DNA from: Thermoplasmata archaeon
GTDB lineage: Archaea > Thermoplasmatota > Thermoplasmata > UBA184
Assembly: GCA_030042855.1 (NCBI GenBank)
Contig: JASHYU010000154.1
Span: 1 to 6,326, forward strand
DNA length: 6,326 nucleotides
Direction: 5' to 3'
Shown: positions 1-6,326 of the stretch, piece by piece
Layout of the letters: the number at the start of each line of letters is the position of its first letter
Position numbering within the stretch: position 1 is the first letter of the stretch
Notes under the pieces: generated by a model
Databases searched by the model: none
Seen by the model: only the letters and a program-made list of their open reading frames with translations
What the model was told of the DNA's origin: nothing
Made by a program: the position numbers and the translations under genes

Positions 1-59
1 GGGTTCCCGGACGTGGGACCGGTCCGGCGCAGCCACTGAGGAATGGATGGCACCGAGAC

Positions 60-64
60 GGAGA
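60..64 (+). promoter_or_regulatory. Shine-Dalgarno-like site supporting the ribH start at 74
   Basis: GGAGA ends nine bases before the ATG at 74, an acceptable spacing. The competing ATG at 47 has GAGG at 38-41 with a five-base spacer, so this site favours but does not settle the start choice. Confidence 0.35.
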
Positions 65-73
65 ACGATCACA

Positions 74-514
74 ATGCCGAAGGGAACGAACGAGGGAAAG
101 GGGATCCGGGTGGCGATCGTCGCGAGCGAGTTCAACTACGACGTGACGCTCCTCATGGTGGAGCGGGCGAAGGAGGAGATCGTGTTCCTCGGGGCGACGC
201 TCGGTCCGGTCCTCAAGACCCCGGGGGTCTACGACATTCCGCTCGCGGTCAAGGTCCTCTTCGAGCGGTCGGACGTCGACGCGGTCGTCGCCCTCGGCGC
301 GGTGATCGAGGGGGAGACGAACCACGACGAGGTCGTGATGAACCAGGCGGCGCGCAAGCTCGCCGACCTCGCGGTGGAGTTCGGGAAACCGGTGGGACTC
401 GGAATCTCGGGCCCGGGGGAAACGCGTCTGCAAGCCCAAGACCGGATCGAAAACGCGGGCAGCGCAGTGCGGGCCGCTGTCAAGATGGTACAGCGTCTTC
501 GGGACGTGCGCTAG
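74..514 (+). CDS. ribH: 6,7-dimethyl-8-ribityllumazine synthase (archaeal type)
   Basis: This cytosolic enzyme condenses 5-amino-6-ribitylamino-uracil with 3,4-dihydroxy-2-butanone 4-phosphate to give lumazine, the direct precursor of riboflavin. With the start at 74 the protein has 146 residues, the usual length of archaeal RibH. Visible hallmarks are EFN near residues 19-21 (the Phe stacks on the pyrimidine in the family), PGVYDIPLA at 50-58, GAVIEGETNHDE at 75-86 with the catalytic His84, and GISGPGETR at 110-118, whose Arg118 matches the phosphate-binding Arg. The C-terminal helix AAVKMVQRLR is typical. An ATG at 47 is also in frame and would add nine residues. I prefer 74 because codons 47-73 use AGA twice and ACA, which are rare in this window, and because GGAGA at 60-64 lies nine bases before 74. 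No promoter is visible upstream, so it may be co-transcribed with a gene left of the window. Family members assemble as pentamers or 60-mers. Identification is firm; only the start is uncertain. Confidence 0.94.
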   Translation: MPKGTNEGKGIRVAIVASEFNYDVTLLMVERAKEEIVFLGATLGPVLKTPGVYDIPLAVKVLFERSDVDAVVALGAVIEGETNHDEVVMNQAARKLADLAVEFGKPVGLGISGPGETRLQAQDRIENAGSAVRAAVKMVQRLRDVR

Positions 515-522
515 CTCGAGCG

Positions 523-550
523 CGGACGTCCTCGATCGGTCGAACGTCCG
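523..550 (+). terminator. Inverted repeat just after ribH, possible 3' end signal
   Basis: CGGACGT at 523-529 is the exact reverse complement of ACGTCCG at 544-550, giving a 7-bp stem with a 14-base loop that begins nine bases after the ribH stop codon. It is followed by TATTCCCC rather than a T-run. Archaeal termination usually relies on T-tracts, so this may be an mRNA 3' end structure or chance in GC-rich DNA. Confidence 0.25.
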
Positions 551-619
551 TATTCCCCGCTCTCGCCCGGGTCCGTGAGCACGCCGCTGCCCTCGACCCG
601 AACTCGGTCGACCCCGGGG

Positions 620-638
620 CCGGGGAGATTCTCCCCGG
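620..638. repeat. Perfect 19-base palindrome in the ribH-to-surface-protein gap
   Basis: CCGGGGAGA and TCTCCCCGG are exact reverse complements flanking a single central T at 629. It follows directly on a second palindrome, CCCCGGGG at 612-619. A pyrimidine-rich stretch (ATTCTTCTTC) lies at 656-665. It could fold as a hairpin at the end of the ribH transcript, or be a protein-binding dyad about 60 bases upstream of the TATA-like element at 699. The symmetry is seen; the function is inference. Confidence 0.35.
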
Positions 639-698
639 ACGACGACGACGGAGCAATTCTTCTTCGGTGACTTCGAAAGGCCTCGTAACTCGCTCACG

Positions 699-705
699 TT
701 TATAT
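699..705 (+). promoter_or_regulatory. TATA box-like element for the repeat surface protein
   Basis: TTTATAT is the most AT-rich run in the 226-base gap and is centred about 39 bases before the GTG start at 741. With the usual archaeal spacing of about 25 bases, transcription would start near 727, leaving a leader of about 14 bases. No clear purine-rich BRE is seen just upstream. Confidence 0.5.
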
Positions 706-740
706 CGGCCAACCCGCTACGCGGCTGCCGGTGGACCATC

Positions 741-2492
741 GTGTTCTCGCGGCGTCTTGTCGTCCTGAGTGCAGTCCTAATCTCGGCGATCCTGGGCGCG
801 GTTTCCGCCGCGGGTCCGGGCGTCGGAGGTGTCGAGTCGCATCAACTTCCCCAGCACCCCGCGATCGTTGCGTTTTCGGGGTCGGGTGAGCTAGGCGCCG
901 TGCTCGGCTCGGGCAGCCAGATCTCCGTCGCTCGTTCGAGCGATGCGCTTCTCGGCCGGTCCGGATCGGTCTCCGCGAGCAGCAGTCCGGTGCTTACTGT
1001 AGCCCCCGTCTCCGGCTACGTCGGAACGTTGCTCACGTTCAACGGGACGGGCTACGCGCACAGTTCAGCGATCACCGTCAGCTGGAGCTACGGTACGGCG
1101 TGCACCGCGACCACGAACTCCAAGGGGAACTTCAGTTGCACGTATCAGATCCCCGCGACCTACAACGGTGGATGGACGTTCACGGGGACGGACGCGAGCT
1201 CCAACACCGCCTCCGCGACGTTCACGGTGATCCAGCAACTCACGGTGAGCCCGACCTCGGGGCCGGCGGGGACGACCGTCACGTTTGTCGGGACCGGGTA
1301 CGACAGTCCGGATACCACGGGCGGTGCGCAGGTCTGGATCACGTGGATGAGCGGTTCGGTGCAGGCGTGTGACGTGGCCACGAACGGACAAGGGAGCATG
1401 TCCTGCACCTACGTGATTCCCGAGACGCCGGCGGGTCAGTATACGTTCACCGGGGCGGACAACACGCCCCACACCGCGACCGCAGCCTTCTCCGTCATCC
1501 CCACACTGACGGCGAGCCCCGCGTCGGGACTGGTCGGCACGTTGGTGACGTTCAACGGGACGAGCTACGCGACCAGTTCGTCGGTGACGGTTACGTGGAC
1601 CCACGGGACCGCGTGCACCGCGACCACGAGCACCGCCGGGGCGTTCAGCTGCTCGTTCACGATCCCCGCGTACACGGTGGGCGGGACGTACACGTTCACC
1701 GGAACGGACGCCTCCTCGCACAAGGCGACGGCCGCGTTTGTGGATACGCCCAAACTGAGCATCTCCCGCTCGCCGAATACGGTGACCAAGACCGTAACGT
1801 TCAGTGGGAAGGGTTTCAACGACAGCGCGCCGGTCACCGTGACGTGGAGCGGGGGGACCGCGTGCACCGCCACGACGAGCAGCACGGGCGGCTTCAGTTG
1901 CACGTTCAAGATACCGGCGACTCCGGCTGGCTCCTACACCTTCAACGCGACGGATGAAAACGACAATACCGCGAAAGTGGTCCTCAAGGTCATTCCCGCT
2001 CTCACCGGGACTCCGACGTCCGGCACCGTCGGATCCCTGGTTATCTTCAGCGGGACTGGCTTCGCCGGCTCGTCGAAGGTGAACGTGACGTGGGTCAGCG
2101 GCACCGCGTGCTCGGCCAAGTCCACGAAGGTCGGCAGCTTCTCCTGCGAGTTCACGATCCCTCAGACCGCGAACGGGATGTACACCTTCACCGGCACCGA
2201 TGCCAAGGGGAATGCGGCCGCGACGACGTACACCGTGGAGGCGGATCTGACGGACTCCCCGGTCTCGGGACCGGTGGGCACCACCGTCACGTTCAACGGG
2301 ACCGGTTTCGCTGGAGCCTCCGCCGTGACCGTGAGCTGGAGCGGGGGCACGGCCTGCCTGACGATCACGAACGTCTCGGGCAACTTCAGCTGCACGTTCA
2401 CGATCCCCGCCGGGACCTCGAGCGGAACGTACACGTTCACGGCGACCGATGCGCAGTCCAACGTGGCGAAGGCGTCGTTCGACGTGACCTGA
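741..2492 (+). CDS. Secreted protein with six Ig-like, cysteine-paired repeats
   Basis: This is a 583-residue exported protein of unknown specific role, probably a cell-surface or extracellular adhesion or envelope protein. Residues 1-23 form a signal peptide: MFSRR, then a hydrophobic core, then a VSA-A cleavage-like site. Residues 24-84 are a Gly/Ser-rich linker. Six tandem beta-rich domains follow at residues 85-166, 167-255, 256-338, 339-420, 421-502 and 503-583. Each has an SG-x-VGT-x-VTF-NGTG start, a Trp, a GTAC motif, FSC eleven residues later, an IPA turn, and YTFTGTDA before the last strand. All twelve cysteines lie in these C-X11-C pairs. There are nine N-X-S/T sequons. No C-terminal membrane helix, PGF-type sorting signal or enzymatic domain is visible. 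The repeats resemble IPT/TIG or other Ig-like folds, but I cannot assign a family exactly. The start is GTG, with GGTGGA at 730-735 as a weak ribosome site. It converges on the next gene with 39 bases between stop codons. Confidence 0.85.
   Translation: MFSRRLVVLSAVLISAILGAVSAAGPGVGGVESHQLPQHPAIVAFSGSGELGAVLGSGSQISVARSSDALLGRSGSVSASSSPVLTVAPVSGYVGTLLTFNGTGYAHSSAITVSWSYGTACTATTNSKGNFSCTYQIPATYNGGWTFTGTDASSNTASATFTVIQQLTVSPTSGPAGTTVTFVGTGYDSPDTTGGAQVWITWMSGSVQACDVATNGQGSMSCTYVIPETPAGQYTFTGADNTPHTATAAFSVIPTLTASPASGLVGTLVTFNGTSYATSSSVTVTWTHGTACTATTSTAGAFSCSFTIPAYTVGGTYTFTGTDASSHKATAAFVDTPKLSISRSPNTVTKTVTFSGKGFNDSAPVTVTWSGGTACTATTSSTGGFSCTFKIPATPAGSYTFNATDENDNTAKVVLKVIPALTGTPTSGTVGSLVIFSGTGFAGSSKVNVTWVSGTACSAKSTKVGSFSCEFTIPQTANGMYTFTGTDAKGNAAATTYTVEADLTDSPVSGPVGTTVTFNGTGFAGASAVTVSWSGGTACLTITNVSGNFSCTFTIPAGTSSGTYTFTATDAQSNVAKASFDVT
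993..2489 (+). repeat. Six tandem ~246-base coding repeats
   Basis: The units span 993-1238, 1239-1505, 1506-1754, 1755-2000, 2001-2246 and 2247-2489, and encode 82, 89, 83, 82, 82 and 81 residues. Unit 2 carries a longer segment (SPDTTGGAQ region) before its Trp. Unit 4 lacks the SG-x-VGT opening and reads ISRSPNTVTKTVTF instead. Identity at the DNA level is patchy, but some stretches are shared exactly: GGGACCGCGTGCACCGC occurs at 1605-1621 in unit 3 and at 1854-1870 in unit 4, and close variants occur in units 1 and 5. This indicates internal duplication followed by divergence. Confidence 0.85.
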
Positions 2493-2531
2493 TCCCGGGC
2501 GGCTGGCCGCGCCGAGGTGGCGGAGCCGGGC

Positions 2532-2888
2532 CTACAGGCCGATCCGGCCTCGAAGATACTCGAATGCGGTACGGCCCTTCGAGGTGTGCGGGGTCACGGT
2601 GAGAGGCCCCGGGGGCACGGCCTCCCGACGGCGCGTCGTGAGCGCCGCCGTGAGCCGGGCGTGGCCCACCTCGACCGTCACGTCCGCCGGGGCTACGGCG
2701 CCGGCCACGACCGAGAACTTCCCGGCCGCGTCGACCCGGAGGGTGGCCACGCCATCCTCGGTCCGAAAGACCCACGTCTGGGGCAGGTAGGCCCGGAGGA
2801 TCCCGCCGAAGAGGCCCCCGAGCTGCTGCCGGACCTGGGGCTCGGCGTCCCGCGCGAACGAAGCGAGGAGCGCCTCGACGCTCGTCAT
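2532..2888 (-). CDS. Small SCP2-like (sterol carrier/lipid-binding fold) protein
   Basis: This encodes 118 residues with no signal peptide or membrane segment, so it is probably cytosolic. An amphipathic N-terminal helix region (SVEALLASFARDAEPQVRQQLGGLFGGILRAY, about 3-34) is followed by alternating strands (TWVFRTEDGVATLRVD, about 38-53), then PADVTVEVGHARLTAAL (67-83), and a closing TSKGRTAFEYLRGRIGL (102-118). This order matches SCP2-domain proteins, where a PDVT-V strand and helix precede a terminal 'G-hydrophobic' helix. The match is by overall pattern, so the family call is tentative and no ligand can be named. The start is the ATG at 2886-2888, chosen because a TATA-like element lies 23-29 bases upstream and no longer reading frame start is supported. 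It is transcribed away from birA and towards the surface-protein gene. Codon use matches its neighbours. Confidence 0.65.
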   Translation of the reverse strand: MTSVEALLASFARDAEPQVRQQLGGLFGGILRAYLPQTWVFRTEDGVATLRVDAAGKFSVVAGAVAPADVTVEVGHARLTAALTTRRREAVPPGPLTVTPHTSKGRTAFEYLRGRIGL

Positions 2889-2910
2889 CCCGCGCCCGAG
2901 CCGGGCGGTC

Positions 2911-2917
2911 CATATAG
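2911..2917 (-). promoter_or_regulatory. TATA box of the SCP2-like gene, leaderless spacing
   Basis: Read on the minus strand, CTATATG is centred about 26 bases before the ATG at 2888. That places the expected transcription start at or next to the start codon, so the mRNA is probably leaderless. No strong Shine-Dalgarno site is seen, which agrees. Confidence 0.55.
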
Positions 2918-2926
2918 AGCGCGCGG

Positions 2927-2938
2927 CGGGCCGGCCCG
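2927..2938. repeat. 12-bp palindrome between two divergent TATA boxes
   Basis: CGGGCCGGCCCG is a perfect palindrome lying between the minus-strand TATA element (2911-2917) and the plus-strand one (2965-2970). CGGCGG at 2924-2929 and CCGCCG at 2945-2950 add a second, imperfect symmetry. An operator is possible from the position alone, but such palindromes arise easily in GC-rich DNA. Confidence 0.25.
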
Positions 2939-2964
2939 GGCGCGCCGCCGAGGTCGCCCAAACC

Positions 2965-2970
2965 CTATAC
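2965..2970 (+). promoter_or_regulatory. TATA box-like element for the birA operon
   Basis: CTATAC, preceded by the A-containing stretch CCCAAACC, is centred about 38 bases before the birA GTG at 3006. Transcription would be expected near 2992, giving a leader of roughly 12-15 bases. It is the only AT-rich block on this side of the divergent gap. Confidence 0.4.
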
Positions 2971-3005
2971 GCAGCGGCCCGCTCGACCGCGACCGGGGAC
3001 CGCCG

Positions 3006-3745
3006 GTGGAACCCGTTCGGGAGTTCTACGAGGAGATCGCCTCGACCCAGGACCGCGCGATCGAGCTCGCCCGGAGCGGGGCCCGCGAAGGGACCGTGAT
3101 CGTCGCTCGCCAGCAGACCCAGGGTCGCGGTCGCGCCGGCCACCGGTGGGAGTCGCCCGGGGGCGGCCTCCACCTCTCGATCGTGCTCGCGTCCCCCGAG
3201 CCGGCCGAGCCGCTGTTGCCGCTCGCCCTCGGTGCCGCGCTGGCCGAGGAGTTCGGCCGGGCGGCTCGGCTCCCCCTCCGGGTGAAGTGGCCGAACGACG
3301 TGCTCGCCGTCCCGCCCCACGCTCCGAGCCGAAAGCTGGCCGGGGTGCTCGTCGATCGGGTCGCGTTCCCTCCGCGGAGAGCCTCCGCGGTGGCCGGCAT
3401 CGGCGTGAACGTCTCGGTGGAACCGCGGTCGTATCCGCCCGAGCTGCTCCCCCGGATCATCGGCCTCGACGAGCTCCACCCCCCCGGGCCGCCACTCGAC
3501 GAGGTCGAGCGGACGGTCGTCGCGGTCGCGCTCCGTACCGCCCAAGCCGCGCGCGACACGGCGGGCCGCGCCGAGCTCCTCGCGGTCTGCCGACGGCAGC
3601 TCTGGGGCGTCGGCCGATCGGCGTGGCTCGACGGCCGGCCGGTCGGCCGGATCGTCGAGCTGGGGGACGACGGCGCCCTCTGGGTGGAGAACGGAGGGGA
3701 CCGGTGGGCGATAAGAGCGGGCGACCTTCGCGTCGAGGAGTCGGC

Positions 3746-3749
<4 letters not shown>
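3006..3749 (+). CDS. birA: Biotin--[biotin carboxyl carrier protein] ligase
   Basis: This enzyme activates biotin with ATP to biotinyl-5'-AMP and attaches it to the lysine of a biotin carrier protein. The 247-residue product is a catalytic-only (class I) ligase with no N-terminal helix-turn-helix, so it should not act as a repressor. Visible motifs are STQDRAIELA (13-22), the biotinyl-AMP loop GRGRAGHRW (40-48), KWPNDVL (94-100), KLAGVLVD (110-117) and GIGVNV (131-136). The C-terminal SH3-like domain with VGRIVELGDDGALWV covers about 203-247. The GTG at 3006 is chosen because it places the conserved EIASTQD about ten residues from the N-terminus. GGGGA at 2995-2999 lies six bases before it. 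The same frame stays open far upstream, but that part lies opposite the SCP2-like gene and shows no family similarity. The stop overlaps the next start (ATGA), so it is probably translationally coupled to the carboxyltransferases whose carrier it would modify. Confidence 0.93.
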
Positions 3750-5296
<1,547 letters not shown>

Positions 5297-5303
5297 TCGG
5301 TCC

Positions 5304-5309
5304 GGGGGA
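5304..5309 (+). promoter_or_regulatory. Shine-Dalgarno-like site for the PycB/OadA-like gene
   Basis: GGGGGA lies seven bases before the ATG at 5317, within the 20-base gap after the pccB-like stop. It fixes the start of the last gene and fits internal translation within an operon transcript. No promoter fits in this gap. Confidence 0.45.
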
Positions 5310-5316
5310 CGCTCGG

Positions 5317-6326
5317 ATGGTCGGGATCACGGAGACCGTCCTCCGGGACGGCCACCAGTCGCTGATCGCGACGCGGATGCGCACGCGGGACATGCTGCCG
5401 GCCGCGGAGCGGCTCGACGCGATCGGCTACCGCTCGATCGAGATGTGGGGCGGCGCGACGTTCGACGTCTGCCTGCGGTTCCTCCACGAGGACCCGTGGG
5501 AGCGCCTGCGCTCGCTCAAGCGCGCCATGCCGCGGACGCCGCTCCAGATGCTGCTGCGCGGCCAGAACCTGGTCGGGTACCGGCACTACCCGGACGACCT
5601 CGTCCGGAAGTTCGTCGACGAGGCGGCCCGTCACGGGATCGACATCTTCCGCGTGTTCGACGCGCTCAACGATCCGCGGAACATGGAGACCGCGATCGCC
5701 GCGGTGAAGCGCACCGGCGCGCGGGCGCAGGGGGCGATCTGCTACACCCGCTCCCCGGTCCACTCCGAGGCGGCGTTCGTCGACCTCGGACGTCGCCTGG
5801 CCGCGATGGGCGCCGACGAGCTGTGCGTGAAGGACATGGCCGGCTTCCTTCCGCCGGCCGAGGGCGCGTCGCTCGTCCGCGCGCTGATCCGCGAGGTCGG
5901 GCTCCCGGTCGTCGTCCACACGCACTCGTCGAGCGGCATGTCGGCGATGACGTGCCTCGCCGTCGCGGAGGCGGGGGCGGTCGCGGTCGACGGGGCCCTG
6001 AGCCCGTTCGCCGGCGGGACGAGCCAGCCGCCGACCGAGACGCTCGTCGCGGCGATGCGCGGGACGCCGTACGACCCCCACCTCGACCTCGCGGCGCTCG
6101 GCGAGCTCGCCGAGTACTTCGGCCGGGTGCTCGAACGCTACCGACCGCTGCTGAACCTCCGGTCGCTCCAGACCGACCCCGGCATCCTGACGCACCAGAT
6201 CCCCGGCGGCATGCTCTCGAACCTGCTCGGCCAGCTCGGGGAGCAGGACGCGCTCGACCGGCTCGCGGAGGTGCTCGCCGAGGTCCCCCGGGTCCGAGCC
6301 GACCTCGGCTACCCGCCGCTCGTGAC
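5317..6326 (+). CDS. Pyruvate/oxaloacetate carboxyltransferase (PycB/OadA/5S family), 3' truncated
   Basis: This is a metal-dependent carboxyltransferase of the TIM-barrel family that exchanges CO2 between carboxybiotin and pyruvate/oxaloacetate. The window contains 336 complete codons with no stop; family members run about 450-600 residues, so the end lies outside. Seen in order are TVLRDGHQSL (7-16, metal-ligand Asp11), EMWGGATFD (42-50), the FLHEDPWERL stretch (56-65), LLRGQNLVGY (79-88), FRVFDALNDPRNM (111-123), CVKDMAG (170-176) with Lys172 as the expected carbamylated lysine, HTHSSSGM (201-208) with metal-ligand His201 and His203, GTSQPPTET (235-243) and THQIPGGMLSNLL (292-304). The HTH motif is followed by SSS where relatives often have DTS, CTS or ATT. 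Any biotin-carrier domain would lie beyond the window. It is the third gene of the birA operon. Pyruvate carboxylase subunit B, oxaloacetate decarboxylase alpha and transcarboxylase 5S cannot be told apart from this part. Confidence 0.94.
   Translation, partial: MVGITETVLRDGHQSLIATRMRTRDMLPAAERLDAIGYRSIEMWGGATFDVCLRFLHEDPWERLRSLKRAMPRTPLQMLLRGQNLVGYRHYPDDLVRKFVDEAARHGIDIFRVFDALNDPRNMETAIAAVKRTGARAQGAICYTRSPVHSEAAFVDLGRRLAAMGADELCVKDMAGFLPPAEGASLVRALIREVGLPVVVHTHSSSGMSAMTCLAVAEAGAVAVDGALSPFAGGTSQPPTETLVAAMRGTPYDPHLDLAALGELAEYFGRVLERYRPLLNLRSLQTDPGILTHQIPGGMLSNLLGQLGEQDALDRLAEVLAEVPRVRADLGYPPLV

Noticed and set aside
1..39. Possible C-terminal end of an upstream gene (frame 1, ending GPVRRSH and a TGA at 37-39).
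   Set aside because: Only 12 codons are present, no family is recognisable, and the other two forward frames are also open here, so the frame cannot be chosen.
43..768. Long forward reading frame overlapping ribH and the following gap.
   Set aside because: It is rich in Arg, Gly and Asp with no domain pattern, and it overlaps the certain ribH frame; an out-of-frame shadow in GC-rich DNA.
2499..2510. GCGGC-TG-GCCGC inverted repeat between the convergent stop codons, as a shared terminator.
   Set aside because: The stem is only 4-5 bp with a tiny loop and no T-run on either strand; likely chance in GC-rich sequence.
2517..3005. Upstream extension of the birA frame by about 163 codons, which might have been an N-terminal regulatory domain.
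   Set aside because: The extension is Arg/Gly/Pro-rich, has no helix-turn-helix, lies opposite the SCP2-like gene and crosses the TATA-like elements.
3146..3745. In-frame upstream extension of the pccB-like gene into birA.
   Set aside because: The extension is low-complexity Arg/Pro-rich and overlaps birA in another frame. The ATG at 3746 gives the family's normal N-terminus and length.

Overview
The window is strongly GC-rich, roughly two thirds G+C by eye, and nearly every third codon position is G or C. Several features point to an archaeon, most plausibly a high-GC Thermoplasmatota-like lineage, although the lineage is inference. The lumazine synthase is of the short archaeal type. TATA-box-like elements sit about 25-40 bases before start codons, one at the distance expected of a leaderless transcript. 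The biotin ligase has no DNA-binding domain. One gene encodes a secreted protein built from Ig-like repeats. No tRNA, rRNA, CRISPR array, insertion sequence or phage gene was seen.

Layout. Bases 74-514 (+) encode ribH, the penultimate enzyme of riboflavin synthesis. A 226-base gap follows, holding two inverted repeats and a TATA-like element. Bases 741-2492 (+) encode an exported protein with a signal peptide and six tandem domains of about 82 residues, each with exactly two cysteines in fixed C-X11-C spacing. Converging on it, 2532-2888 (-) encodes a 118-residue protein resembling an SCP2 lipid-binding domain. Its promoter and that of the next operon lie back to back in 2889-3005.

The right half is one operon for biotin-dependent carboxyl transfer. 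It runs birA (3006-3749), an acyl-CoA carboxyltransferase of the PccB/MmdA/transcarboxylase-12S family (3746-5296, overlapping birA by ATGA), then a pyruvate/oxaloacetate carboxyltransferase of the PycB/OadA/transcarboxylase-5S family (5317 to the window end, truncated). BirA would charge a biotin carrier protein that is not in the window, and the two carboxyltransferases would move CO2 between that carrier and acyl-CoA or pyruvate. Adjacent 12S-like and 5S-like subunits, with no biotin carboxylase between them, make a methylmalonyl-CoA:pyruvate transcarboxylase worth testing. Two carboxylases sharing one biotin carboxylase and carrier is equally possible.

The six genes are mostly well-known families. 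The points most worth a second look are the cysteine-paired repeat protein and the 12S/5S pairing. I see no clearly novel defence or mobile system.
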